NCBI GenBank assembly: GCA_900542145.1
Contig: UQMF01000009.1
Location: forward strand, 46,414-110,413
Source of the DNA: an uncultured Oscillospiraceae bacterium
GTDB lineage: Bacteria > Bacillota > Clostridia > Oscillospirales > Ruminococcaceae
DNA length: 64,000 nt
Direction: 5' to 3'
The notes below the pieces were generated by a model, which was given only the letters and a program-made list of their open reading frames with translations, did no database searches and was not told the DNA's origin. Both the position numbers and the translations under genes were made by a program. Positions 1 to 8,770 of this stretch are shown here, in pieces (position 1 is the first letter of the stretch; each line of letters begins with the position of its first letter).

Positions 1-182
1 ACAGCGCCGGAAAATGTTCCGCACACCTCCCGGAGCCTGCCCATACCGCCGCCGAATCCGGAACCAATACGGACTGCGGTGTCAAAATCCACTCCGATAA
101 CGTCGGCGAAGGCGCCGACCACCGCCTGGGTGCAGTTGTAGCCGCTCAGGAAAAGCTCATACGCTTTGTCGCCGCGGCTCAT
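1..182 (-). CDS. C_GCAxxG_C_C family protein, partial (N-terminal part)
   Basis: Only the first 60 or so residues are in the window; the gene runs off the left edge. The start (MSRGDKAYELF) is followed by GYNCTQAVVGAF and then a glycine-rich GSGFGGGMG segment and a VCGTFSGA segment. This Cys and Gly pattern is typical of the small C_GCAxxG_C_C proteins, a family with conserved cysteines thought to be redox-active or metal-binding; its exact role is unknown. The ATG overlaps the TGA of the upstream mrp gene as ATGA, so the two are probably translationally coupled. That pairing with an Fe-S carrier fits a redox or metal-cluster role, but this is inference. Confidence 0.75.
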   Translation of the reverse strand, partial: MSRGDKAYELFLSGYNCTQAVVGAFADVIGVDFDTAVRIGSGFGGGMGRLREVCGTFSGA

Positions 183-1006
183 TTGCGGAATCCCTCAATT
201 GCGTCGGCAATGGATTCCGCTTCGGGACAGTCAAATCCCTCAATGGAGCCGTTATCCACACGCACCGCAAGCTCCGGATTTATCGGGAGCTTCGCGAGGA
301 CCTTCAGCCCGAATTTCTGCGCGGTTTCGTCAATGTGGCTGCAACCGAATACGCTTATGTGCTTTCCGCAGTCCGGGCATACGGCATAGCTCATATTTTC
401 GACAAGCCCGATTATCGGGACGTTCATCATTTCCGCCATCTTGACTGCCTTGCCGACAATCATCGAAACAAGCTCCTGGGGGGAGGTCACAACGATAATA
501 CCGTCCAGCGGAATGGACTGGAATACTGTTAGCGGAACATCGCCGGTTCCCGGAGGCATATCAACAAACATGTAGTCCACGTCGCCCCACGCAACGTCAG
601 TCCAAAACTGCTTTGCGGTGCCTGCTATTATGGGTCCGCGCCAGATAACCGGATCAGTTTCGTCCGGCAGAAGCAGATTCACAGACATCACTTTAATTCC
701 GGTTTCAGTAGTTACCGGGAAAATTTCGGTTTCGCTGCCCTGGGCTTTCTCGTGAAGTCCGAACGCCTGGGGAATTGAAGGACCGGTAATATCTGCGTCA
801 AGCACCGCAGAACGGTTTCCGCGGCGGTTCATAAGAACCGCAGACATCGATGTAACCATGGATTTTCCTACGCCGCCCTTGCCGCTGACAACACCGATAA
901 CTTTTTTGATGTGGCTGTCCTTGTGCGGCTGTGCGACCAGGCTTTCCTTATTACGCTCGGAACAGTTTGCGGAACAGCTTCCGCAGTCGTGTGTACATTC
1001 GCTCAT
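179..1006 (-). CDS. mrp: Mrp/NBP35-type P-loop ATPase, iron-sulfur cluster carrier
   Basis: A 275-residue MinD-like NTPase of the Mrp/ApbC family, which binds and transfers Fe-S clusters in the cytosol. The deviant Walker A GKGGVGKS is at residues 42-49, a VDMPPGTGD segment follows near 148-156, and the cluster-binding CPDC pair is at C210 and C213. The N-terminus carries four further cysteines (C4, C8, C11, C15), an extension resembling the NBP35-type N-terminal motif and common in clostridial Mrp proteins. The N-terminal MIP18-like domain seen in some Mrp proteins is absent. The stop overlaps the start of the C_GCAxxG_C_C gene. Confidence 0.93.
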   Translation of the reverse strand: MSECTHDCGSCSANCSERNKESLVAQPHKDSHIKKVIGVVSGKGGVGKSMVTSMSAVLMNRRGNRSAVLDADITGPSIPQAFGLHEKAQGSETEIFPVTTETGIKVMSVNLLLPDETDPVIWRGPIIAGTAKQFWTDVAWGDVDYMFVDMPPGTGDVPLTVFQSIPLDGIIVVTSPQELVSMIVGKAVKMAEMMNVPIIGLVENMSYAVCPDCGKHISVFGCSHIDETAQKFGLKVLAKLPINPELAVRVDNGSIEGFDCPEAESIADAIEGFRK

Positions 1007-1021
1007 TCAAATCACCTTTTA

Positions 1022-1789
1022 TTAATTAATCGGGAAGTTTACCGCATACATCGTCATAAGACGAATGGAGCAGAACAGTCTGTCAGACAGGGTCATGAAA
1101 TCCTTATCAATCCCCTGCGCCTTGGATTTCTCGGCAGGTTCGTCGTTCCAGCTTCCGGAAAGTCCGAATACATCGGCATAGTCAGAAGCCAGGTAGAATT
1201 TCAGCATATCCTCGGGAACCTGGGGAATAACAGCGCCCTCCTTCAGCTTCGGAGTTTCGCCGTTCAGTATTGCTGCGGACTTCCTGAATCTCTCAGCATA
1301 CTTTGTTTCGCCAAGCTTGTCGGCAAGGTTGGCAATGTCCTTGAGGTTCGCTTCCATCATGGAGGCTTCGTTTCGGAATTCGGGGTCGGTTGCCGGTGCG
1401 TTCTCAGCGATAAGCTCAGTGTATTCTGTGTTCCACTTACCAGAAGCTTCGTCAAGGCTCCAGGTTACAGCAAATCTTGTGACAATACCGTCGTTGTAGC
1501 GTACAAATATCGTTGTTGCGGAATTGTTAGTGATCGCGGTATTCCTGCGGTTTGCCTTAAGGCTTTCGATCATGAAGATAGTTTTCACGCCCTCGCTCTT
1601 GAGGTGCTCGAACCAGTCGGAAGGATCCTTCGCATGAAATCTCATTCCGCCTTCGTTCTTCCTGTCGCAGAAATTGAATACTGCGCTGCCCTCGTAGCTT
1701 ACAGGGGTGTATTTCAGCTCTGTTCCATCTCTGAGCGCCGCTCTTGCTGCTGCAACGATACGGCTGATCTGTGATACTTCTCCGTTCAT
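1022..1789 (-). CDS. hypothetical protein, 255 aa
   Basis: I do not recognise the family. The protein is soluble-looking, mixed alpha/beta, with no signal peptide, membrane segment or cysteine cluster. The N-terminal half (to about residue 120) looks beta-rich; residues 135-175 look helical (a stretch rich in Glu, Ala, Lys and Leu). An AAGGAG site six bases before the ATG supports the start. It sits 10 bases after deoB and 15 bases before mrp, so it is probably cotranscribed with both. Nothing in the sequence points to a catalytic site. Confidence 0.7.
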   Translation of the reverse strand: MNGEVSQISRIVAAARAALRDGTELKYTPVSYEGSAVFNFCDRKNEGGMRFHAKDPSDWFEHLKSEGVKTIFMIESLKANRRNTAITNNSATTIFVRYNDGIVTRFAVTWSLDEASGKWNTEYTELIAENAPATDPEFRNEASMMEANLKDIANLADKLGETKYAERFRKSAAILNGETPKLKEGAVIPQVPEDMLKFYLASDYADVFGLSGSWNDEPAEKSKAQGIDKDFMTLSDRLFCSIRLMTMYAVNFPIN

Positions 1790-1799
1790 ATTATGCTCC

Positions 1800-2963
1800 T
1801 TATGTTGTTATTTTATTTGCAAAGCTCTCGCCGTCCAGCATTCCGGGTACTCCGAGAAGTTCCAGGACAGTGGCTCCGATATCACCGAAGCAGGCTCTTG
1901 TACCAAGGTTTCCGGGCGTGATCCCTGCGCCGTAAATCAGCAGCGGAATGTATTCCCGGGTGTGGTCTGTTCCTGTGTAGCAGGGATCACAGCCGTGGTC
2001 AGCCGTGATCATCAGGACGTCGTCCTTCTGCATTTTATCCATGAATCCGCCGAGCCATACGTCGAATTCGTTCAGCGCATTGGCGTATCCTACCGGATCG
2101 CGCCTGTGCCCATACTGCATGTCGAAATCCACCAGGTTGGTGAAGCACAGTCCGTTGAACGGAATACTCTGGAAGCTTGCGGTGTGGCTCATGTCGCAAA
2201 TATTGCCGATATCCCGTACATATTTCGTCAGCCCCTTGCCGGCGAAAATGTCGTATATCTTCCCTATGCCTATTACGTCAAGACCCTGCCGGGAAATGCA
2301 GTCCAGCATGGTGTCCCTGGGCGGAACCAGCGAGAAATCATGACGGCGCGGAGTTCTGGTAAAGGGATACTCCCCCTCGAACGGGCGTGCAATTACTCTG
2401 CCGACCGCGTAATCCCCGGTGAGGATTTCCCGGGCGATACGGCAGTATTCATACAGCTTTTCCGGAGGAACGATAGATTCATGCGCCGCGATCTGGAAAA
2501 CGCTGTCAGCGGAGGTATACACGATAAGGTCGCCAGTGCGGAGATGTTCCTCACCGTAGTCAGCGATTACCTTGGTTCCGCTGTAGGGCTTGTTGCAGAG
2601 CACTCCCCTGCCGGTGGCCGCCTTGAATTTGCTGATGACCTCCTCAGGGAATCCGTCAGGAAATGTCGGGAAGGGCTTCTTGGACACTATGCCTGAGATC
2701 TCCCAATGCCCGGTAGTGGTGTCTTTTCCACGGGAACTCTCAGCAAGTCTGAGGAAGGCTCCCTTAGGCGATTTGGATTTAGTGCCGATATCTACACCGT
2801 CAATATTGAACAGCCCGAGGGACTGCATATTGGGCACGGACAGGTGACCGGTATTGTAGCATGACCTGATGGTATTTGCGCCCTCGTCGCCAAAATCCCT
2901 GGCGTCCGGCAGATAACCGACGCCGAAGCTGTCCAGAACTATAAGGAATACTCGCTTGGTCAT
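1800..2963 (-). CDS. deoB: phosphopentomutase
   Basis: A 387-residue phosphopentomutase of the alkaline phosphatase superfamily, which interconverts (deoxy)ribose 1-phosphate and 5-phosphate in nucleoside salvage. The metal-binding Asp in VLDSFGVG is D11, the phospho-acceptor threonine motif DTTTGHWEISG spans residues 81-91, and the C-terminal metal motif ITADHGCDP is followed by GTDHTREYIPLL. Length matches the bacterial family (about 390-400). It lies 13 bases after deoC and shares its transcription unit, giving a two-step route from deoxyribose 1-phosphate to glyceraldehyde 3-phosphate plus acetaldehyde. Confidence 0.97.
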   Translation of the reverse strand: MTKRVFLIVLDSFGVGYLPDARDFGDEGANTIRSCYNTGHLSVPNMQSLGLFNIDGVDIGTKSKSPKGAFLRLAESSRGKDTTTGHWEISGIVSKKPFPTFPDGFPEEVISKFKAATGRGVLCNKPYSGTKVIADYGEEHLRTGDLIVYTSADSVFQIAAHESIVPPEKLYEYCRIAREILTGDYAVGRVIARPFEGEYPFTRTPRRHDFSLVPPRDTMLDCISRQGLDVIGIGKIYDIFAGKGLTKYVRDIGNICDMSHTASFQSIPFNGLCFTNLVDFDMQYGHRRDPVGYANALNEFDVWLGGFMDKMQKDDVLMITADHGCDPCYTGTDHTREYIPLLIYGAGITPGNLGTRACFGDIGATVLELLGVPGMLDGESFANKITT

Positions 2964-2976
2964 AATATTACCTCGT

Positions 2977-3621
2977 TTATTTTTTCAGCAGCCGTACTGC
3001 TGAGCTGGTTCCGATACGGTCGCAGCCGGCTTCCAGGAACATTTCGAGATCCTCTCGGGTCTTAACTCCGCCGGCGGCCTTCATTCTGACGCCGCTGCCG
3101 ATATTCCGGCTGAACAGCTGGATATCGCTGAGCGTTGCTCCGCCTGTTCCGAATCCGGTGGAGGTCTTGATGAAATCCGCTCCGGCTCGTGTTACGCAGC
3201 CGCAGAGTGTGATCTTTTCCTCTTCGGTAAGGTAGCAGGTTTCTATGATCACTTTCAGAATATGACTTCCACACGCCTTGCGCAGTTCAGTTATCTCAGA
3301 TTCAACCTTGCCGAAGTCGCCGTTCTTTACCCAGCACAAATTGATTACCATGTCTATCTCTGAAGCGCCATTCCTGATAGCGTCCCGCGCTTCAAAACAT
3401 TTGATTTCCGTTGTATTATATCCCAGCGGAAATCCTATCACTGTGCAGATATTCAATTCGGGGTACTTTTCGTTAATATATTTTACATAGCATGGCGGAA
3501 CGCACACGCTTGCTGTTTTGAGCGAAATTGCCTCGTCGCAGAGGGCGTCAATTTCGGAAACAGTAGATGTAGGCCGCAGCAGCGTGTGGTCAATATGGGA
3601 AAGTATCTCGTTGTCTGTCAT
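2977..3621 (-). CDS. deoC: deoxyribose-phosphate aldolase
   Basis: A 214-residue class I aldolase that cleaves 2-deoxyribose 5-phosphate into acetaldehyde and glyceraldehyde 3-phosphate. The Schiff-base lysine is K152 in GADFIKTSTGF, and the conserved acidic residue of the proton relay is in SEIDMVINL (about D90). The C-terminal phosphate site is GVRMKAAGGVKTREDL. Length is normal for the short bacterial form. A GAGGTG site five bases before the ATG fixes the start. Product flows to deoB's partner reaction; no deoxyribonucleoside phosphorylase or DeoR regulator is adjacent. Confidence 0.97.
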   Translation of the reverse strand: MTDNEILSHIDHTLLRPTSTVSEIDALCDEAISLKTASVCVPPCYVKYINEKYPELNICTVIGFPLGYNTTEIKCFEARDAIRNGASEIDMVINLCWVKNGDFGKVESEITELRKACGSHILKVIIETCYLTEEEKITLCGCVTRAGADFIKTSTGFGTGGATLSDIQLFSRNIGSGVRMKAAGGVKTREDLEMFLEAGCDRIGTSSAVRLLKK

Positions 3622-3630
3622 GATCTCACC

Positions 3631-4371
3631 TCAAAAATTCTGTTCACTGCTCGTGAGCGGCAGCAATCCGCCCATGCCATAGGAAATATCAAGCTCGCTG
3701 TCCGGAGCGACTATAACGGTCTTTCCCCAGCTGAATCTGATATTCAGCGCAGAACTGCCGCTGTTGCGTATTATCCCGAGGTGTTCGCCGTCAGGAAGCG
3801 ACATTTCCGAATGCCAGATGAAATCCAGATTTCCGTCGTTGTAGGGGTAGTATTTCACTATGTAGTTCAGTATGACCACCAGTTTTCCGCGGTCGGTGTC
3901 GAAATCCGATATCCGTGGGAAGAATTCGCACGTTCCTCCGGAGCTTTTGTAAAGCCCCATGCGGAAGTAGAATTCGCTGCTGTCGGAAAGCTCCAGGTAG
4001 AAGGAATTATCCGTCAGCTTCCCGGAAATTTCGCTGCGCAGCCGGAGTTGGTCCTTTTCCAGCTGTATGTAGTGTTCCCGGACTTCCGGAAGGCAATCCA
4101 TGATATCAAATCTCTGGGCGAAAACTTCGAATGTCCGGAGTGAACGCCAGAGGTCGAAGCACTCGCAGTCCATCTCGTCAATACGCACATGGTACTCTGA
4201 GTTCAGCGTGGAAAGGATAATTTCCCCGTCTGCTACTTCGGCGGATTCTATCATGGAGGTGTGTATTTCCTCGCCGTCCGGGCAGTGCGGACTGGTGTGT
4301 CCGTACACAATCCCGTTGGCGGTGAATCCTATCCCATCGTAGACCACGAACCAATTTTCCAATGTTATCAT
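3631..4371 (-). CDS. hypothetical protein, 246 aa
   Basis: Family not recognised. An open frame extends seven codons upstream to 4392, but a clean AAGGAG five bases before the ATG at 4371 (protein starting MITLENWFVVYDG) makes that the likely start. The protein has no signal peptide or membrane helix. It is rich in aromatic and acidic residues, with alternating short hydrophobic segments that suggest a mostly beta fold. It sits 22 bases after the GH3 glycosidase and nine bases before deoC, so it is probably cotranscribed. Nothing visible gives a function. Confidence 0.65.
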   Translation of the reverse strand: MITLENWFVVYDGIGFTANGIVYGHTSPHCPDGEEIHTSMIESAEVADGEIILSTLNSEYHVRIDEMDCECFDLWRSLRTFEVFAQRFDIMDCLPEVREHYIQLEKDQLRLRSEISGKLTDNSFYLELSDSSEFYFRMGLYKSSGGTCEFFPRISDFDTDRGKLVVILNYIVKYYPYNDGNLDFIWHSEMSLPDGEHLGIIRNSGSSALNIRFSWGKTVIVAPDSELDISYGMGGLLPLTSSEQNF

Positions 4372-4393
4372 AGTAACTCCTTGAAAAGGCACA

Positions 4394-7186
4394 TCAGAAG
4401 AATCTGAACGACCGGAGTGACAGCATTCCGCTGACTGTGCAGCGCAGGTCAGTCAGCCCGTCGATAGGTTCTGCGGTTCCCTTTACTGTGATGAAATCCG
4501 TCAGGCTGGCTGTGGAGGGAATCTCGATCTCCGCAGCGGTCATACCGCTATCAGTCGTGAAAACCATTTTCACTGGCGCGCCCGGATTGGAGGCTGTTAC
4601 CTCAACAGCGTGGTAGCTTCTCATGCGACAGCATTCAAATGTTATACTGCTCTGCCAGTCGTTTATCAGCGCATATTCTCGTAGTTCACAGTCGGCGTCG
4701 TATTCAGCGCCGACCATATCGACCGCAGCGGTGACGGGAACTTCCCTTGATACGTCCAGTCCGTCATAGTCAGACGCATTCACCTGGATATCGGCGGTTC
4801 TTCTTATGTCCGCGGAGGAAGCGCCTGCCATAAGTGTGTAGCAGCCACTGAACAGGTCAAAATCTTCCTTGTTCGGATTCCAGAACGAAAGGTCATTGAT
4901 TGAGAAACTTAACTCAACGGTGACTCTTTCTCCCCTTGGAACAAACATGCGTTTAAATGCAATAAGCTGCTTTTTAGGCTTCGTTAGCGGCAGTGAAGCC
5001 GGTGCGGAAGCATACAGCTGAACGACTTCGTCGCCGTCCATTACGCCGACATTCTCAATTTCGAAGGACACGTTCACGGTATCTCCGCTGTGATACGAGA
5101 TCTTGTCCGTCCTTACAGCCATGTATCTAAATGCAGTATAGCTGAGTCCGTGACCGAACGGGAACAGCGGATCGCCGTCATAATAAAGATATGTAGACCG
5201 TGTGCGGAAAAGGTTGTAGTCCTCGATGTCGCACAGTTCGTTTGTTGACTTATACCAGGTGATCGGGCAGCGGCCTGCCGGGGAAATATCTCCGAACAGC
5301 GTTTCTGCGACCGCCTGACCCATTGCAGGACCGGCATGGCAGATGTGCATAACAGTGGCAATATGCCGCTTTTCAAGCTCATAGGGATAACCGGACACCA
5401 TAAACAGAACCGCGTCCGGATTCATGCTGATAACGGCGTCGAGGTTCCGGCTCTGCTTTTCCGGAAGCTTCAGATCCTTGCGGTCGGTGGTTTCCCGTGC
5501 ATTGATCATGGGATTGTTGCCGCAGAATACCACGGCCTGGTGTGCTTCGGTGGCAAGGCGGCGAACGCGGTCGGTTCCGTCGGAGAACACCTCAATGCAC
5601 AGCGAGGAATTCTTGGGAGGTCTAACTGCGCTGCTGACGGATAGTTCCTCATTGCCGTCAATGTAGAGGAATCTCTTCTGCCAGTTTTTCAGGCGGCATT
5701 CCCTGCCGTTTCTCTCGATGAAGAAAAGCTCCTTTACGAACCAGCCAAAGGGCTGAACGGCGGTGCATTTCATAACTCCGTTATCTGAAAGGAATCTGTT
5801 ATTTATCTTGGAGCGCAGTGAAACGGTGCCATCACCCCATTCGAATAGTTCAAACAGACATGATTCGTTGATGAGCGGCGCGTCACATGTTACCGAGCCG
5901 TCCTCGCTGACGGAGAAGTAGAATCCACTGGCGGAACTGCGCAGGGCGATTATGTCGTTTCCGTTGTCGTAGATGATGTTTTCACGACCTACTTCAGCGG
6001 TGAGTACGTCAAGGATTGTGCTGTTCTTGGTGGAATACCCGGTGTACCAGTCCCGGAAGTTCATATCCGCATGATATCCGATAACGGCAAGCTTGCTGTC
6101 CTTGGAAAGCGGAAGCACTCCGCGGCTGTTTCGCAGAAGTATTACGGATTTCTCCGCAGCCTCGACGGCAGTCTGGTAGTATTCATCGCAGCAAAGCAGC
6201 TTTTCCGGATATTTGTCAAACGGGGTGCGATCGTCGAATTCACCCAGCATGAAACGTGCTTTCAGCGCGCCGAAAAGCGCCCGGTCAATGTTTGCGGTCG
6301 TAATAAGCTGCCTGTCAAGCGCTTCACGCGCCGCAGTACGGACTATATCCTCGTTATCTGTCATGATGTCCGCGCCGTTATGGGTGTAGATCTTGGCAAA
6401 CGCGGTGGTATGGTCGGTGTCGCGGCGGTGGTACTGCACATTCTGAATGAAGTCTGCGCCGTCGGTGACCGCAAACAGCAGTCCCCACTGATCGCGGCAG
6501 AACTTCTGTAACTCCAGTGAAACTATCTGCTCCACGCCATTTACTTCGTTGTAGCTGGTCATAAGACTTGCCGCGCGCCCCTCGCGGACGGGCTTCTCAA
6601 ATGCGCGGAGGTAGTATTCGTGCTTCAGCCTGTCCGGAACTCCGGCACTGCAATTCACGCGCGTGTTTTCGTTGTTGTTCGCGTAGAAATGCTTGAGCGT
6701 GGGAATCACGCGGCGGTACTTCTCGTCCTCCCCTGCCATTCCCAGAGTGTATGCCGCCGCCATCGTACCTGTCAGGCAGGGATCCTCTCCGTAGCCTTCC
6801 TCGGTGCGGCCCCATCTCGGGTCACGCTCCAGGTCAACTGTCGGCCCCCACACGCACAGGGAGGCGCGCCCCTTCTGCTGGTAAATACGCGTTTCGATTC
6901 CGGTGATTTCACCCATGCGTTTCATAACATCAGGGTCGAAAGTAGCCGCAAGTCCGAAAGGCTCGGGGAATACAGTGGTGGGAGCCTCGCCGTTTTTGTC
7001 GTCGCGGCAGACAAGTCCGCGTGCGACCTCGGCGCCTATCCAGAATTCCTTAATCCCAAGCCGCGGAACTGCGTTCATGTGCGTTGTGAGAAGTCCCAGC
7101 TTCTCGTCAAGGGTGAGCTCGTCAAGCAGCGCTCTCACTCTCTCGTCAAAACTCAGAGTTTCGTCAAGGAACCTATGTTCAGCCAT
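4394..7186 (-). CDS. glycoside hydrolase family 3 protein (beta-glucosidase/beta-xylosidase type), cytoplasmic
   Basis: A 930-residue GH3 enzyme that should release a terminal beta-linked sugar. The N-terminal TIM-barrel domain carries RDPRWGR at 121-127, KHF at 165-167 and the nucleophile region AVTDGADF with D242 as the expected catalytic Asp. About 160 extra residues (roughly 395-560) split the second catalytic domain; repeated segments such as FELFEWGDGTVSLRSK resemble a beta-trefoil/fascin-like insert. A fibronectin-III-like domain (about 690-800) and a further beta-rich C-terminal region follow. No signal peptide is present, so it probably acts on imported oligosaccharides. A strong AGGAGGGG site supports the start. 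Substrate (glucose or xylose) cannot be told from sequence alone. Confidence 0.9.
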   Translation of the reverse strand: MAEHRFLDETLSFDERVRALLDELTLDEKLGLLTTHMNAVPRLGIKEFWIGAEVARGLVCRDDKNGEAPTTVFPEPFGLAATFDPDVMKRMGEITGIETRIYQQKGRASLCVWGPTVDLERDPRWGRTEEGYGEDPCLTGTMAAAYTLGMAGEDEKYRRVIPTLKHFYANNNENTRVNCSAGVPDRLKHEYYLRAFEKPVREGRAASLMTSYNEVNGVEQIVSLELQKFCRDQWGLLFAVTDGADFIQNVQYHRRDTDHTTAFAKIYTHNGADIMTDNEDIVRTAAREALDRQLITTANIDRALFGALKARFMLGEFDDRTPFDKYPEKLLCCDEYYQTAVEAAEKSVILLRNSRGVLPLSKDSKLAVIGYHADMNFRDWYTGYSTKNSTILDVLTAEVGRENIIYDNGNDIIALRSSASGFYFSVSEDGSVTCDAPLINESCLFELFEWGDGTVSLRSKINNRFLSDNGVMKCTAVQPFGWFVKELFFIERNGRECRLKNWQKRFLYIDGNEELSVSSAVRPPKNSSLCIEVFSDGTDRVRRLATEAHQAVVFCGNNPMINARETTDRKDLKLPEKQSRNLDAVISMNPDAVLFMVSGYPYELEKRHIATVMHICHAGPAMGQAVAETLFGDISPAGRCPITWYKSTNELCDIEDYNLFRTRSTYLYYDGDPLFPFGHGLSYTAFRYMAVRTDKISYHSGDTVNVSFEIENVGVMDGDEVVQLYASAPASLPLTKPKKQLIAFKRMFVPRGERVTVELSFSINDLSFWNPNKEDFDLFSGCYTLMAGASSADIRRTADIQVNASDYDGLDVSREVPVTAAVDMVGAEYDADCELREYALINDWQSSITFECCRMRSYHAVEVTASNPGAPVKMVFTTDSGMTAAEIEIPSTASLTDFITVKGTAEPIDGLTDLRCTVSGMLSLRSFRFF

Positions 7187-7204
7187 TGTATCCCCTCCTG
7201 TGTG

Positions 7205-7666
7205 TTACTTGTTTTCCGGCTTCTGGCGCTTTTTCTTCGTCACGTCCGAGTAGATGAAAATATCCCTGGAGCGTGTGATATTAAAGCTGTTCTTTCGTAT
7301 GTAGTCGTTGGCGGTGATTTTCGGAACCGCAGTTTTCATACGGGATTTCATGATAAGGCAGACCACCAGCGCGATTACTACACCGATGATCGCGGAAATC
7401 CCTATCATCTTGAGGATATCCTGAGTGGTGTAGGATTCGTCGTTGTTCTGTGCGGTATCAGCCTGTACTGCCGGTGTTTCTTCAGGAAGCTCTGAATCCG
7501 CAAGGAAAAGATTGCCGGATTCGTTATCGTCAGCATAAACACTGGAAGTTTCGCTATCCAGATAGACTATTGTGGGATCGTATGTAACGTAATTCTCCGC
7601 ATATCCGGAAGCGGTAATTGTAATGGCTGCGAAAGCCGCCACTGCGAAAGAAGTGATTTTTTTCAT
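7205..7666 (-). CDS. signal-peptide/TM protein, apparent TPM-family remnant without the TPM domain
   Basis: A 153-residue protein: signal peptide (residues 1-22, ending near ASGYAEN), a short acidic extracellular segment rich in Glu, Asp and Ser, one membrane helix (about 87-107, IIGVVIALVVCLIM), and a basic cytosolic tail. The tail pattern (ANDYIRKNSFNITRSRDIF then IYSDVTKK) resembles what I recall of the C-terminal tails of TPM-domain membrane proteins in clostridia, but the roughly 130-residue TPM domain that should lie between signal peptide and TM is missing. The downstream partner of such proteins is often a zinc-ribbon protein like the one encoded just upstream here, 12 bases away. Function unknown; the TPM relationship is inferred from memory of the tail pattern. 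Confidence 0.65.
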   Translation of the reverse strand: MKKITSFAVAAFAAITITASGYAENYVTYDPTIVYLDSETSSVYADDNESGNLFLADSELPEETPAVQADTAQNNDESYTTQDILKMIGISAIIGVVIALVVCLIMKSRMKTAVPKITANDYIRKNSFNITRSRDIFIYSDVTKKKRQKPENK

Positions 7667-7678
7667 TGGATCGCCCCC

Positions 7679-8740
7679 TTACATAAATATCTGGAGCACT
7701 GTGCCGACAGCGGTCACGATTCCGGTTATCAGTGCGAAAATCCCCCAGAATTTGCGCCAGCTGATGGGAAGCTCGCCTACGAACTTGCCAGTCTGGGCAT
7801 TCATTGCGAACTTATAGACCTTTCCGCGGTATCTCGTGCTGAGGAGCCATACCGGCATCATAGCGTAACGTATCTTTCCGGTTTCCAGGTGCATGCTGCT
7901 GCTTTCAGTGTTCACAGTGTCATAGCCGACAACAGTATTCCTGAGCAGCTGCTCCATTCCCTTCTTCACGCGCTCGTTCGCCCGGGGCTGAGCTTCCACG
8001 GAATCAATGTTGTACTTATCCGCCAGGTAGCCTGACAGGTATGCGTCCTGGAACGGCTTCCCCTCGGTAGCCTCGAACGGTTCGATAGCTTCCATGTAAC
8101 GCGCCTCAACATTCGTGGAGCCGTTCACCGGCACGTTGTCAAACATCGCACCGCCCTCGCGGATAACCATGTAGTGCTCCGTTTTTGTGTAGTCGAAATC
8201 CTCGGTGGACCACTTCTTGACCTTGGTCGCGTCAAAGCGCATTTTCCCGGCGGCGTCGCAGTTGTAGAGCCAGAAAGGAACATAGATTCCCTTGACCTCC
8301 TCTATGCGGTGCTCGGATATGAACGTGGGAGGAAGAAGCGGCTTTCCCTTGCAGAATTTCTTCATTTCCTCCTGTGCTTCCTCCTTGGTTTTGCAGAAAG
8401 GAATTATAAGATCCGGCTTGAGTACTCCGGAAACATTGTTGTCCAGTACTACCGGGCTGTCGCAGTAGGGACAGCTTGTTGCTGCTGTATCTCCGGTAGC
8501 GGATATCTCACCACCGCAGGATTTGCAGACGTATACCCTAAGTCCGCTGACCTCACCGTTATCGGAATATGGAGTCCACTGATAGTTATCAGCAGGCTTG
8601 TCAGTTTCCTCCCGGCTGAATTCCTCCAGAGTATCTATATCATAGACATTGTCGCAGTAGTCGCATTTCATTTTCTGCTCTTCTGCGTCCCATTTAAGCT
8701 TGGCTCCGCAGCCGGGGCATTTGTAATCCTTGACGCTCAT
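7679..8740 (-). CDS. TFIIB-type zinc ribbon-containing membrane protein
   Basis: A 353-residue protein starting with two zinc ribbons: C8/C11 with C26/C29, then a second CKSCGGE...CPYC set near residues 72-93. The middle (about 130-320) is a conserved beta-rich region with a tryptophan/tyrosine-rich WLYNCDAAG stretch, and a single C-terminal membrane helix (GIFALITGIVTAVGTVL) ends the chain. Such proteins are widespread in clostridia and of unknown function; the ribbons probably bind zinc and structure the N-terminus in the cytosol. An AAGGAAG site supports the start. It is cotranscribed with the TPM-like remnant. Confidence 0.85.
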   Translation of the reverse strand: MSVKDYKCPGCGAKLKWDAEEQKMKCDYCDNVYDIDTLEEFSREETDKPADNYQWTPYSDNGEVSGLRVYVCKSCGGEISATGDTAATSCPYCDSPVVLDNNVSGVLKPDLIIPFCKTKEEAQEEMKKFCKGKPLLPPTFISEHRIEEVKGIYVPFWLYNCDAAGKMRFDATKVKKWSTEDFDYTKTEHYMVIREGGAMFDNVPVNGSTNVEARYMEAIEPFEATEGKPFQDAYLSGYLADKYNIDSVEAQPRANERVKKGMEQLLRNTVVGYDTVNTESSSMHLETGKIRYAMMPVWLLSTRYRGKVYKFAMNAQTGKFVGELPISWRKFWGIFALITGIVTAVGTVLQIFM

Positions 8741-8770
8741 AAGTTCTTCCTTTCCGCATAAATCTGCTTT

